DNA from: Vreelandella sp042466685
GTDB taxonomy: Bacteria; Pseudomonadota; Gammaproteobacteria; Pseudomonadales; Halomonadaceae
NCBI RefSeq assembly: GCF_042466685.1
Contig: NZ_CP170448.1
Span: forward strand, 2,790,001 to 2,854,000
Length of the DNA stretch: 64,000 bases
Direction of reading: 5' to 3'
A program made the position numbers and the translations under genes. Shown here in pieces: positions 26,208 through 35,118 of the stretch. The first letter of the stretch is position 1. Every line of letters begins with the position of its first letter. The notes beneath the pieces are model-generated. The model was not told the DNA's origin. It made no database searches and saw only the letters and a program-made list of their open reading frames with translations.

Positions 26208-26819
26208 TCATCGGAAAAAATGCCAAACCACGCTGTGATCCGTGCCCATACTCCACAGCAGTACAATCACCACGAGCAGCGCTTCCAGCACCAAGACACC
26301 AACCCCCAGCGTCGTTGTTGACAGGATAAACCCTCGCTCATGGCTGATGCCTAAAAAGCTGGGGGTTCCCTTATAGAGTAGATAGGCGCTGTAGAGCAGC
26401 CCGATCACCATACCCAGCATACAGAACCAAAAAGCCGGATAGAGGGCAAAAACCCCACACAGGAACATTGGTGTAGCAATGTAGCCCGCGAAAATAAGGC
26501 AATCGCGGCGGCTGGGGCGAGTGTCTATGCGACGGGCTAACCAATGGATCAAAGTGCCCACAACAGCAACCGCCATTAGGATCAGCGCATAAAAAGCCAC
26601 TCCTAATGCAATACCATTGGTAAGAGAGACTCGATAGGTTTCAGAGCCACCATAAGTCCAGCCAACCTGGGTAGTGCCGATCAGCGCACAGACGACAGGA
26701 ATAGCAGCCAGTAAAAGGACATGGTGGGCATACAGATGGCTGATTGATTCATGCTCGCCACGGATCGAGTGCCACTCTTTTTCAGGATGATGGAGGAGCC
26801 CCCAAACATGATGGATCAT
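26208..26819 (-). CDS. Yip1-domain integral membrane protein
   Basis: About 203 residues from the ATG at 26819, which has GGGAGG five bases upstream; a longer frame to 26882 lacks such a site. MIHHVWGLLHHPEKEW is the usual N-terminal segment of bacterial Yip1-domain proteins (a short WxLLxxPxxxW region). Five hydrophobic segments follow: about 30-50, 70-95, 110-140, 145-160 and 170-195. No function is known for the bacterial members. It stands alone between the importer and the epimerase gene, with no visible link to cobalamin. Confidence 0.78.
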   Translation of the reverse strand: MIHHVWGLLHHPEKEWHSIRGEHESISHLYAHHVLLLAAIPVVCALIGTTQVGWTYGGSETYRVSLTNGIALGVAFYALILMAVAVVGTLIHWLARRIDTRPSRRDCLIFAGYIATPMFLCGVFALYPAFWFCMLGMVIGLLYSAYLLYKGTPSFLGISHERGFILSTTTLGVGVLVLEALLVVIVLLWSMGTDHSVVWHFFR

Positions 26820-26990
26820 AACGACCTCCCGGTTTTGTAGATGCTCTGTTGTTAGGGTCAGACGATGATCTGATTGGATCAATAAGATTCCGAATCATTT
26901 TTAGTGTAGAACACAAAATCATTTTCGGAGGTGAGGATTTTTCTTTGCTAAGGTGGAGTGGTTCATTCTATTAACTGGTGGGATATTAAT

Positions 26991-27881
26991 ATGCGTATTC
27001 TGTTCACCGGCGGCAGTGGCAAGGCTGGCCGTCATGCGACGGCTTATCTTCGCGACCAAGGTCACCGAGTCACTAATCTGGATTGGGTAGTCTCTGATGT
27101 ACCCGGTATTACGACCCTGAAAACCGACCTGACCGACGCAGGCCAAGTGTTTAATGCCTGCCAGGCCTACGCCGATTTTGACGAGCTGGAACCGGGCACC
27201 GGCGTGCCCCGTTACGATGCGATTGTCCACTTTGCGGCCATACCCGCCATCCTGCATCGGCCAGACAACGAGACCTACCGCATCAATACGCTAAGTACCT
27301 ACAATATTCTCGATGCTGCCACCAAACTGGGCATTCCCAAGGTTATCTTCGCCTCCAGCGAGACTACTTATGGCGTTTGCTTTGCCGATGGTGAGAAGAA
27401 GCCGGACTACCTCCCCATCGATGAAGAGCACCCCACCGTGCCTCAAGACAGCTACGCCATGAGCAAAGTAGTCAACGAGGTAACGGCGCGCTCTTTCCAA
27501 GCACGTTCAGGCATCGACATCTACGGCCTGCGCATCAATAACGTTATCGAACCCCACGAGTACCGCCAGAATTTTCCCGCCTATATGGAAGACCCCGCCC
27601 TACGCCGCCGCAATATTTTCGCCCACATCGACGCCCGAGACTTGGGCCAGATGGTGGATTGCTGCTTGAAAACAGACGGCCTGGGCTACCAGGTATTCAA
27701 CGTCGCCAATGACGATCTTTCGGTGGGCCTAACCAACGCCCAAGTCATTGAACGCTTCTACTCCGAGGTGCCGATCAAGAGCGAAATGGGTGAATTCGAG
27801 ACCTTCTATAGCATCGAAAAGGCCCGCCGGTTGGTTGGTTTCGAGCCTCGCCACAAGTGGCGAGATGAACTGGCTCAATAA
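26991..27881 (+). CDS. NAD-dependent epimerase/dehydratase (extended SDR)
   Basis: About 296 residues from the ATG at 26991; an upstream GTG at 26958 gives a poorer start. The nucleotide-binding loop is FTGGSGKAGRHA (5-16) and the active site is SYAMSKVVNE with YxxxK (about 158-167), preceded by a serine in FASSETTYG. HFAAIPAI and LRINNVIEP are further family motifs. The fold is that of sugar nucleotide epimerases and dehydratases; the substrate cannot be told. It converges with the second ATPase gene with one base between the stops. Confidence 0.82.
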   Translation: MRILFTGGSGKAGRHATAYLRDQGHRVTNLDWVVSDVPGITTLKTDLTDAGQVFNACQAYADFDELEPGTGVPRYDAIVHFAAIPAILHRPDNETYRINTLSTYNILDAATKLGIPKVIFASSETTYGVCFADGEKKPDYLPIDEEHPTVPQDSYAMSKVVNEVTARSFQARSGIDIYGLRINNVIEPHEYRQNFPAYMEDPALRRRNIFAHIDARDLGQMVDCCLKTDGLGYQVFNVANDDLSVGLTNAQVIERFYSEVPIKSEMGEFETFYSIEKARRLVGFEPRHKWRDELAQ

Positions 27882-27882
27882 G

Positions 27883-28653
27883 CTAAGCCTTTATTGGCAC
27901 AAACACCGGAGCCCCATCCACCTCTACCACAGCTAGCCGCTGGCGGTAGAGGCTTTCCAACGCAGTGGGCACCAGCATGCTATCTCGCGGGCCCCAGCAC
28001 GCCTCGCCATCGGGGTAAAGCAGTAAAATATGGTCGCACCAGCGGGCGGCAAGATTAAGATCGTGCAGGCACATTATCACCGCTTTGCCTTCTGCGGCCT
28101 GCTCTGCCATTAGCGTCATGACAGCACTCTGGTGATGAAGATCGAGATGGTTGGTGGGTTCGTCCGCCAGCCACACGTTGGGTGCCTGGGTCAGTACAGT
28201 AGCAATCGCCGCCCGCTGGCGCTCGCCGCCAGAAAGCGTACTGACCAAACGATCACGCAGGTGCGCCACATCCAGGCGCTCAAGAGCGGCTTCGGCACGG
28301 GCATAGTCTTCGGCGCCTTCCATCTGCCACGGCGAGAGATAGGGATGACGACCAATTAGCGCGGTTTCCAACACGGTCGCAGGAAAGCCATCCTGGCGAT
28401 CTTGAAACACCACCCCCAACCGCTGAGCGATATAGCGGCGGCGCAGTTGGCCCATCAAATGATCATTCAATTTCACCTGACCTGCACGCGAGGCATGTAA
28501 ACCCGCCAGGGTATGCAACAGCGTGGTTTTACCTGCCCCGTTAGGGCCTAAAACGCCCCAAACCTGGCCTGGCTTCACGGTTAAATTAAGCGGCGTACCG
28601 CTTACACGCCCCGGCACATCGATGACGAGGTCTCGGGTACTCAGTACGCTCAT
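27883..28653 (-). CDS. btuD: BtuD-type cobalamin ABC transporter ATPase (system 2)
   Basis: A 256-residue ATPase with Walker A LGPNGAGKTTLLHTL (about 35-49), signature LSGGERQRAAIATVL (about 140-154), Walker B VWLADEPTNHLD and the H-loop in CLHDLNLAARW. It is last in the btuB-btuF-btuC-btuD run; its start overlaps the permease stop by three bases. It differs considerably from the system 1 ATPase, so the two importers are not a recent duplication. Confidence 0.9.
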   Translation of the reverse strand: MSVLSTRDLVIDVPGRVSGTPLNLTVKPGQVWGVLGPNGAGKTTLLHTLAGLHASRAGQVKLNDHLMGQLRRRYIAQRLGVVFQDRQDGFPATVLETALIGRHPYLSPWQMEGAEDYARAEAALERLDVAHLRDRLVSTLSGGERQRAAIATVLTQAPNVWLADEPTNHLDLHHQSAVMTLMAEQAAEGKAVIMCLHDLNLAARWCDHILLLYPDGEACWGPRDSMLVPTALESLYRQRLAVVEVDGAPVFVPIKA

Positions 28654-29639
28654 CAGCGGCTCCGGTAGAGCAGAAACAGGAAGGTGGGCACGCCCAGGAG
28701 CGCGGTGATCACGCCAACAGGAAGCTGTTCGGGGGCGATCATGGTGCGGGCTAGTGTATCGGCTAACACTAACAGCGTGCCCCCCGCCAACGCACAGGCG
28801 GGTAGTATCAGCCGCTGGTCGTTACCTAACAGCAGGCGCAGCATATGCGGCACCACTAAACCGACAAAGCCAATGCTGCCGGCGGTGGTCACTGCCGCTG
28901 CGGTGAGTAGGCTGGCAGCAATATAGATACACCACTCCAGCGGCCTAACCGCAACGCCCAAGGCGGCGGCCTGCTGAGGGCCTCGGGCCAGCACATTCAG
29001 GCTACGCCCAAGCGGAATCAGTACCACGCAGGTAGCCAACAACAAGAGCAGCGGCGGCCAAGGGGTACGCGCGTAGGAGAGATCGCCCATCAGCCAGTAG
29101 AGCATGCCCGGCAGGCGTTCAGCGGGGCTCATCGCTAGCATTAGGGTAATCACTGCGCCCCACCCCGCCGCGACCACCACGCCGGTGAGCAGCAGCCGCG
29201 AAGGCGTCCAACCGCCGCTGCCGTGGGCCAAACCAAACACTAAAAACGTCGAAAATAGCGCGCCACCAAACGCCGAGCCTGAAATCGCCAGCCCGCCTAG
29301 CCCACCTAACATGGCTGCCAATGCACCAATCGAGGCACCGCCGGAAAGACCAAGTACATACGGATCCGCAAGGGGATTGCGTAGTAAGACTTGCATTAAC
29401 GCACCGGCTACCGCCAACAAACCGCCCACGGCAAACGCCGAGAGCGCCCTGGGTAGGCGTAACTCCATCACCATCGTCTGCGCCAGGGCATCAGCTTCGT
29501 TCTGCCCCATATGACTAACAGCCACATCCCAAATTTGCGCTGGCGGAATCTGTGCGCTGCCAACGCCAAGGGCAATCAGTAGCGAAGCCAGTGCTGCTAG
29601 CAACAACACACCAAGCGGAAGCCCCAGCCGCGCTAGCAT
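28653..29639 (-). CDS. btuC: BtuC-type cobalamin ABC transporter permease (system 2)
   Basis: A 328-residue polytopic protein. Signatures: LRLPRALSAFAVGGLLAVAG (about 59-78), LLRNPLADPYVLGLSGGAS (about 85-103), and AGSIGFVGLVVPHMLRLLLG (about 252-271). About nine or ten membrane segments are visible. The ATG overlaps the stop of the binding-protein gene (TAATG), and the stop overlaps btuD. Its place after btuB and btuF supports the cobalamin assignment. Confidence 0.9.
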   Translation of the reverse strand: MLARLGLPLGVLLLAALASLLIALGVGSAQIPPAQIWDVAVSHMGQNEADALAQTMVMELRLPRALSAFAVGGLLAVAGALMQVLLRNPLADPYVLGLSGGASIGALAAMLGGLGGLAISGSAFGGALFSTFLVFGLAHGSGGWTPSRLLLTGVVVAAGWGAVITLMLAMSPAERLPGMLYWLMGDLSYARTPWPPLLLLLATCVVLIPLGRSLNVLARGPQQAAALGVAVRPLEWCIYIAASLLTAAAVTTAGSIGFVGLVVPHMLRLLLGNDQRLILPACALAGGTLLVLADTLARTMIAPEQLPVGVITALLGVPTFLFLLYRSR

Positions 29640-30562
29640 TAGCGACGCTCGCGTTTTTGACGGACAATGTCGAGCTTCTCACAGAGTATCTGCGCACCCT
29701 CCATCAGGCGCGGTGTTGGCCGTTGGATCAGCGATGGCGGTACAAAGAAGAGATTATCTTCGCTCACCGCCGTCAGGTTGGCGTACTGCTCCCAGTGGGT
29801 CAGCCAGTGGCGGTTCTCTTCGCCCATACCACCGGCAACAATCGCTTCAGGATTGGCTGCCAGCACGGCTTCATCATCGATACGCGGTACTAGGCGTGCC
29901 TGTTCGCCAAACACATTCTCACCGCCACAGATCTTAACCACTTGGCCGATCAGGTGCTGATCGTTAACGCTCATTAGCGGCTCATCCCACACTTGGTAGA
30001 ACGTGGTTACCGGATCGCGATCACGATAGCGCGACGCGAGCGCAGTCATGGTGTCGCGGAAATTGTCTGCCACCGACTGCCCGGCCGCTTCGGTGCCCGC
30101 CAGCCGTGCCAAACGCTCAATGGCACTGGCCACGCCCTCTACATCCCGGGGCTCGATATAGAACACCGGCATGCCCAGAGCTTCGAGGGTTTCAAGCTGT
30201 TCGGCGGGATTGCCCGTCACCCAACCAATTACGATATCGGGCGCAAGCGCCACCAGCTTTTCTAAATCAATTCGGGTGTGGCTGCCCACCGAAGCCACTT
30301 GCTTGGCTTCCGGTGGATAATCGCTGTAGGAAACGACGGCGACCACTTGATCTCCTGCGCCTGCGGCATAGGTCAGTTCAGTCGCACCGGGCGAGAGGGT
30401 GGCAATGCGCTGAGCAGCGTTGTAGAGGCAAACCTCACGATCACGATCATCCACCACGCAGCGCGAGTGATCGTGGGCATGCGACGTAGCCGATGTTAAT
30501 AACAACGCGAGGCCAAAAGCCCCGCGCGCAACGCCACGTTTACTATTGGCCAAAGTGAACAC
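29639..30562 (-). CDS. btuF: BtuF-type cobalamin-binding periplasmic protein (system 2)
   Basis: A 307-residue protein with an N-terminal signal sequence (RGAFGLALLLTSATSHAHDH, cleavage near residue 29). The mature part has RIATLSPGATELTYAAGAGD, VVSYSDYPPEAKQVASVGS and PDIVIGWVTGN, typical of BtuF. The gene start lies 20 bases inside the end of btuB, so coupling is likely. It should pass corrinoids from BtuB to the BtuCD pair. Length is slightly above E. coli BtuF. Confidence 0.88.
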   Translation of the reverse strand: MFTLANSKRGVARGAFGLALLLTSATSHAHDHSRCVVDDRDREVCLYNAAQRIATLSPGATELTYAAGAGDQVVAVVSYSDYPPEAKQVASVGSHTRIDLEKLVALAPDIVIGWVTGNPAEQLETLEALGMPVFYIEPRDVEGVASAIERLARLAGTEAAGQSVADNFRDTMTALASRYRDRDPVTTFYQVWDEPLMSVNDQHLIGQVVKICGGENVFGEQARLVPRIDDEAVLAANPEAIVAGGMGEENRHWLTHWEQYANLTAVSEDNLFFVPPSLIQRPTPRLMEGAQILCEKLDIVRQKRERR

Positions 30563-32363
30563 TTAGGAACCCTGCTCGGCCAGCGTTAATATAGTCACGA
30601 CTTGTTGAATACTCTTTATCAAAGGCATTTTCTAGCGTAACACGAGCCGTCCAGAGCGGCGCAAACTGCCATCCCGCTCGCAGGTTAACCAGCCCATAGC
30701 CACCTAAACGCTGGGTATTGGCGACGTTATCGTAGCGGTGATTCTGCGCGATTAACGAGCCCCCCAGCGACCAATCACCAAGCTCCCGGTCGGCATCCAG
30801 ACGCACACTTTGAGTGGCCCGACGGGCTAATCGATTACCAGTATCTCGGTCTTCCGGATCCAGATAGGTAAAGGCGGCTTGCAGTGTCCAATTATTCACT
30901 TCTACACCACTGGCAAACTCCGCCCCACGAATACGCGCGCTGTTGATGTTCTGCGGCGCCCATAAACCACTCGACGTCGGCGCCCAGGCGATCAGGTCAT
31001 CGTAGTCGTTTTGGAACGCGGCCAAATCCCAGAACCACTGGTTGTATTGGCCGCGCACGCCCACTTCAACGCTTTCAGACTTTTCTGGATTGAGATCAGG
31101 ATTCCCCGAATCCGGCCAATAGAGGTCATTAAAGCTCGGCGCTTTAAAAGCAGTCCCTATGCTGGCGCGCAGCGTGTGATAGTTATCTACTTGATAACCT
31201 AGCGCCAAACTGCCGGTAACCTCATCGCCGTAGGCTTCGTTGTCGTCGTAACGCAGGCTGGCTTGAATGGCAAACGGCGAGAAGTCGAGCAGCCCTTGGG
31301 TAAACACAGCGGTGTTATCGCGGCTGGTGACGTCAAAGTCGTTGGTGCTTGAAACGCGGTCTTCGCTGATTTCAGCGCCAGCAATCAACTCATGGGCACC
31401 AAACTGAAGGTTATTCTGCCAACGGGCGGTTTGGGTACGGGTATCAATGATCGAGTCGCCAAAATCATCCAGCGTATCCAGCTCGTCGCGGGCTTCACTA
31501 AGGGTCAGGCGGCTCTGCCAGGTATCGGTGACCGGCACCTCGCCGTAAATACCCGCCACCTGCTGGACAAAGTCATTCTCTCCACCGTCATATTCGTTGT
31601 TACCGCGAGCGCGCAGTGCCAGCACTCCCACCTCAGCCCCACTCTCAAAGGTATGCGCAACGCGGGCCAGCGACGATGTATTGTCATAGCCTTTGTCTTC
31701 ACCGCCACGACGAATGGGTTGGCCATCGGTATTGAAATGGCTAGCGGCGAAGCTGTAGCGCGTGCCCCCCTCGCGGCCGGAAACGCCTGCGCTTAACCGC
31801 TGAGTATTAAAGGAACCACCGCCAACTGAGATTCTGGGGTTTGGGCCCTCTTCGTCACCATCAGGGGTAAACAGCTGAATGACACCGCCGACCGCATCCG
31901 CACCGTATAGACTACCGCGGGGGCCGCGCACGATTTCTGCACGGTCAAACATGCGTGGGTCTAGGTACTGAAAAGCGGCGCCGCCTGCCGTGGCAGATCG
32001 CAGCCGAATACCATCGATCATCAGCACGGAAGCATCGCTGGGCGCACCGCGTAGATAAACGCTGCTGTTTTTACCAAAACTGCCGTTGCTGGTGACATCA
32101 ACGCCCGGCTGGCCGCGCAGCAGATCGCTGAGGCTGGTGGGGTCTTGGCGGCGAAAAGTGGCTTCGTCCAGCACGCTAACCGATGAAAGGCTTTCGTTGG
32201 CAGTGCGCGGCGCTAACGTCGCGGTAACCACAACAGGATCAAGCGCTGCTAACTCAGTCGTCGCTGCGGCGTATTGGGCCTGGGCTGAAAAGGAGATGGC
32301 GAGCGGTAAAGCAGCCATACTCAACGCCGCCCGTTGGGCGGTGGTGTGAAAACGGTAGTTCAT
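30543..32363 (-). CDS. btuB: TonB-dependent cobalamin outer-membrane receptor, BtuB
   Basis: A 606-residue outer-membrane beta-barrel receptor. The signal peptide ends near residue 30 (SFSAQAQ). A TonB box DPVVVTATL lies at about 42-50, the plug domain spans about 55-165 (LRGQPGVDVTSNGSFGKNSS; GADAVGGVIQLFTPDG), and the rest alternates barrel strands to a terminal phenylalanine-containing strand (LSVHFGQ). Length is that of BtuB. A cobalamin riboswitch lies in its leader. The ribosome site is modest (AAGG nine bases before ATG) and sits in the palindrome AAGGGATCCCT, which might help regulation. Confidence 0.93.
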   Translation of the reverse strand: MNYRFHTTAQRAALSMAALPLAISFSAQAQYAAATTELAALDPVVVTATLAPRTANESLSSVSVLDEATFRRQDPTSLSDLLRGQPGVDVTSNGSFGKNSSVYLRGAPSDASVLMIDGIRLRSATAGGAAFQYLDPRMFDRAEIVRGPRGSLYGADAVGGVIQLFTPDGDEEGPNPRISVGGGSFNTQRLSAGVSGREGGTRYSFAASHFNTDGQPIRRGGEDKGYDNTSSLARVAHTFESGAEVGVLALRARGNNEYDGGENDFVQQVAGIYGEVPVTDTWQSRLTLSEARDELDTLDDFGDSIIDTRTQTARWQNNLQFGAHELIAGAEISEDRVSSTNDFDVTSRDNTAVFTQGLLDFSPFAIQASLRYDDNEAYGDEVTGSLALGYQVDNYHTLRASIGTAFKAPSFNDLYWPDSGNPDLNPEKSESVEVGVRGQYNQWFWDLAAFQNDYDDLIAWAPTSSGLWAPQNINSARIRGAEFASGVEVNNWTLQAAFTYLDPEDRDTGNRLARRATQSVRLDADRELGDWSLGGSLIAQNHRYDNVANTQRLGGYGLVNLRAGWQFAPLWTARVTLENAFDKEYSTSRDYINAGRAGFLSVHFGQ

Positions 32364-32536
32364 GGAGGGATCCCTTGCTCGCCGTGCTCACCCGCACGGC
32401 GTATTTTTTTGACCGAGCGCAGGACAAAACAAGGAAATCACGGTCGCGCTGCATGATTGCGCTGTGCCACCGTTAATCGCCCTGAGAGCACCCACCGCGC
32501 CTCGGCATGTATCGGTTCAGGTTGAACCGTTACTCT
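32364..32536 (-). other. btuB leader downstream of the riboswitch
   Basis: This 170-base leader links the aptamer to the btuB start. It contains inverted sequences such as CGGTTCA-ACC-TGAACCG (32514-32530) that could be part of the expression platform. No open frame is convincing. Confidence 0.45.
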
Positions 32537-32737
32537 CGGGCCGGTCTCCGGGCTGACGAGCGAAAGGCAGCGCCTAACAATACGCCTTTCCGAACGACCA
32601 CCTTCCCGTGCATAAGCACAGTGGCGTCTTAGCCGTTCTTATCTCGATCACCGTTGCGGGGGCAGCGTTGGAATCACGCAAGGCGTTCACCAACTTCCCG
32701 TTTCACTAGCGGCGTTATCCACCGCCAGCACCTGAGA
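32537..32737 (-). ncRNA. Cobalamin riboswitch upstream of btuB
   Basis: Read on the minus strand the order is AGGTGCTGGCGG, GTGAAACGGGAAGTTGGTGAA, CTGCCCCCGCAACGGTGAT, GCCACTGTG, CGGGAAGGTGG, then CGTCAGCCCGGAGACCGGCC. These are the standard cobalamin riboswitch blocks ending with the B12 box. It lies about 175 bases before btuB. It should lower btuB-btuF-btuC-btuD expression when adenosylcobalamin is present. The preceding salvage operon ends at 32818 without a visible terminator, so read-through into this leader is possible. Confidence 0.93.
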
Positions 32738-32817
32738 GTGGGCGTAAGCTAGCAACTTGTTGGGGGGCGGTCAATTGAAGCACGGCGCAAAGCGCGCCCA
32801 GCTTAGGACTTACCGAG

Positions 32818-33243
32818 CTACTTAACTGCCATCACCAGCCCATGCCGCACATACCAAACCTGCTCAGCCTGGACGGCGGCATCTTGGCTAAACCAGCCAT
32901 TTAGATCACGCAGGCGTCGCTGATCGGGCTGCATGGGCACAATGCCGCGGCCGACTTCGGTAGTGATGATAATTAACGCCGTGTTTAGCTCGTCAGCCCG
33001 CTGGCTTAGCTGTGTCATATCGCCCTGCCACTGCTGGCGCGCGGGGTCGTTTTCCGCGTTTGCTAACGCGGCTTCGACCCAGTCAAAGACGCCGGTAATC
33101 ACCAAAGGTGTATCCGCAACCAGCGCTTGCTGACACTCCGCCAGTCGCTGACCCGGCGCGAGCCGATGCCATACAGCGCTGGGAAAGCGGTCAGCTACAG
33201 CGTCACGTTTGCCAGCGCAGGCACCGCCGATGAAGAGCTGCAT
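32818..33243 (-). CDS. Short CobU-like protein (possible adenosylcobinamide kinase homologue)
   Basis: About 141 residues from the second ATG at 33243, which has AGGGGA at good spacing; the first ATG at 33249 directly abuts it. The N-terminus MQLFIGGACAGKRDAVADR resembles the CobU P-loop, but the residue after GK is arginine instead of serine or threonine. Later blocks (LVITGVFDWVEAAL, ALIIITTEVGRGIVPMQPDQR and DLNGWF) match the CobU pattern with EVGxGIVP. A full-length CobU is also encoded in this operon at 34567, so this may have a distinct or accessory role. It is the last gene of the salvage operon. Confidence 0.7.
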   Translation of the reverse strand: MQLFIGGACAGKRDAVADRFPSAVWHRLAPGQRLAECQQALVADTPLVITGVFDWVEAALANAENDPARQQWQGDMTQLSQRADELNTALIIITTEVGRGIVPMQPDQRRLRDLNGWFSQDAAVQAEQVWYVRHGLVMAVK

Positions 33244-33848
33244 TGCCATTCCCCTTTTCCATGGTCGTCTTGCTGATAAATAAGCTGCCAGCGCCTGCCT
33301 TGGGCTTGGAGCACGGTACCGTCCCAGAAGTGAATCGTTTCAAAGCGACGGCGCAGCTCGCGAATCACGCCGCCGTGAGTCACTGTCAGTACCTTTTTAT
33401 GGTCACCCGCTCGGGCATTAGTCGCAACATCGTGTAGCCAAGTATCCAAGCGCTCCCGTAACTGAGCCGCCGATTCACCACCAGGGATTTGCAGCTCGCC
33501 CACGCTATCAATCCAGGCACGGTAGTGAGGTAAGTCTTTTAGTTCATCGTAAACCTTGCCTTCGTACTCGCCAAAATCGAGCTCCCTGAGACGCGGTTCC
33601 AGTACAAACGGCACGCCCGATTTGGTGACTTCAGACCACTCCAGGGTTTGCTGGCAGCGGTTAAGGTCGCTTGAATAAATAGCATCGAAACGCTCATCCG
33701 CTAGTGCCTCACGCAGCGCCAGTAACCCTGCTTCGGCCTCGGGAAACAGAAGCGGAATATCTTGCTGCCCTTGATAACGACGCTCTAAATTCCAAGCGGT
33801 GATACCGTGGCGAACTGCCACCAGCTCCACACTAAAATCAGTAGCCAA
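33195..33848 (-). CDS. cobC: Alpha-ribazole phosphatase-like histidine phosphatase, CobC
   Basis: A 217-residue histidine-phosphatase-superfamily protein with the RHG catalytic motif in VAVRHGITAWN (11-21), YSSDLNRCQQT (58-68), LRELDFGEYEGK (about 87-98) and VTHGGVIREL. In this context it should dephosphorylate alpha-ribazole phosphate or adenosylcobalamin phosphate. The start is TTG at 33848, chosen because AAGGAGGAG lies four bases before it within the end of cobS. It overlaps cobS by 64 bases and the CobU-like gene by about 50. Confidence 0.82.
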   Translation of the reverse strand: MATDFSVELVAVRHGITAWNLERRYQGQQDIPLLFPEAEAGLLALREALADERFDAIYSSDLNRCQQTLEWSEVTKSGVPFVLEPRLRELDFGEYEGKVYDELKDLPHYRAWIDSVGELQIPGGESAAQLRERLDTWLHDVATNARAGDHKKVLTVTHGGVIRELRRRFETIHFWDGTVLQAQGRRWQLIYQQDDHGKGEWQCSSSSAVPALANVTL

Positions 33849-34594
33849 AGCTCTCCTCCTTCGATGGTGGCGCCTACCATATCGCCGTTAATGCCGTTAA
33901 ACAGTCGCACCATAAACCCGCGTGAAAGCGCCACGAAGACAGCCGCCAAGAGCTCCATCAGCACCAGCGCAGGGGCGAACAGCGCGATAACCGCCAGCGG
34001 CACCAGCGCCAGTGCTACATCCTGGCCGCTAAGCGACTGCTGCCAGCTCCATGCCAAGCCTTTTTGTTGGGCGCAAGGCGTCAACACCAGTAACGCCACA
34101 CCCGCCCAACGCCCTAGCGCGGGCACCACCAGTAGCCACCAGAGCGGCGCTTGATAGGTGAGCAATGCCCACAGTAGTACGCCCTTCCAGGCGAGTAGAA
34201 ACAGCAGCGCCAATATCCCAAAGCTGCCGATTTGCGGGTCTTTGATAATCTCCCAGCGGCGCGCCAGCGGCTGATTGCTGCCCAGTGCATCGGCGATATC
34301 CATAACGCCATCTAGATGTAGCCCACCGGAAAGCGCCACCCACACGCTTAATATCGCCAGCGCGGTGATCGGCGTGGGGACGTTGTGCATTGCAAACGCT
34401 AGCAGCACCAGCACGCTGCCGATCAACAGGCCCACCAAGGGGTAGGCGCGCACCGCCCAGCGGCGGGTATCGGGCGTCCAGGGTACCGCTATTGGTATTG
34501 GGATCCGGGTCAGAAACTGCAGCGCCAGCAGGAGACCGAACAGAGCACTCTTTACAGCACTCTCTTTCACAGCGGCCTCCCGTGGTTTTTCCAT
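33785..34594 (-). CDS. cobS: Adenosylcobinamide-GDP ribazoletransferase, CobS (CobV)
   Basis: A 269-residue membrane enzyme that joins activated cobinamide to alpha-ribazole (or its phosphate). Family motifs: LLALQFLTRIPIP (22-34), GGLHLDGVMDIADALGSN (about 91-108), and RRWEIIKDPQIGSFG (about 112-126), together with FNGINGDMVGATIE near the C-terminus. Six or more hydrophobic segments are visible. It is between cobU and cobC in the salvage operon, overlapping both. Confidence 0.94.
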   Translation of the reverse strand: MEKPREAAVKESAVKSALFGLLLALQFLTRIPIPIAVPWTPDTRRWAVRAYPLVGLLIGSVLVLLAFAMHNVPTPITALAILSVWVALSGGLHLDGVMDIADALGSNQPLARRWEIIKDPQIGSFGILALLFLLAWKGVLLWALLTYQAPLWWLLVVPALGRWAGVALLVLTPCAQQKGLAWSWQQSLSGQDVALALVPLAVIALFAPALVLMELLAAVFVALSRGFMVRLFNGINGDMVGATIEGGELWLLILVWSWWQFATVSPLGI

Positions 34595-35118
34595 TCAATG
34601 GCACAGCCTGCGACCACTTCTAGCACCGAGTCCGCCTCTGCCGCTAGCCAGCGGTGAGCGCGCTGAAGAAACGCCAGGTAGCGCCAGGTTTGTGTATCAG
34701 TGGGCGGCAGCGCTTCGTTAATATCGTTAGAGACAATCACTAGATAAATGCTGCGCGTGCGAACATCCGATAACATCCTTTCCAGCAGCACCATTCCCTC
34801 GTCGTCGCTAAGCTCACTGCCATACAGCACTTGGCTGGCCCATAGCGTTAAGCAGTCCAGTAGAACCGCGCTGCCATTGGGCACCTCGGCCAGCGCTTGA
34901 TCTATATTCACAGGCGCCTCTAGCGTTACCCATCGAGCGGCTTGCCCGTGACCGCTCCTAGCTTGCTGGTGTCGTGCCACTCGCTCCGCCATCTCTGCAT
35001 CGTATACGGCTGCGGTCGCTAAGTAGTAACAGGGCGAGCTACCCGCTGCATCCACTACCCGCTGCTCGGCAATATCACTTTTTCCGGAGCGTGCACCGCC
35101 GCTAACGAAGACAATCAT
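34567..35118 (-). CDS. cobU: Adenosylcobinamide kinase/guanylyltransferase, CobU (CobP)
   Basis: A 183-residue bifunctional enzyme that phosphorylates adenosylcobinamide and transfers GMP. It has the P-loop FVSGGARSGKSDIAE (4-18), RHQQARSGHGQAARWVTLEAP (49-69) with the histidine expected to be guanylylated, LLDCLTLWASQVL (85-97) and VSNDINEALPP where most CobU proteins have a VSNEVG-like motif. Length is normal. It overlaps cobD by 17 bases and cobS by 28. Confidence 0.94.
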   Translation of the reverse strand: MIVFVSGGARSGKSDIAEQRVVDAAGSSPCYYLATAAVYDAEMAERVARHQQARSGHGQAARWVTLEAPVNIDQALAEVPNGSAVLLDCLTLWASQVLYGSELSDDEGMVLLERMLSDVRTRSIYLVIVSNDINEALPPTDTQTWRYLAFLQRAHRWLAAEADSVLEVVAGCAIEWKNHGRPL

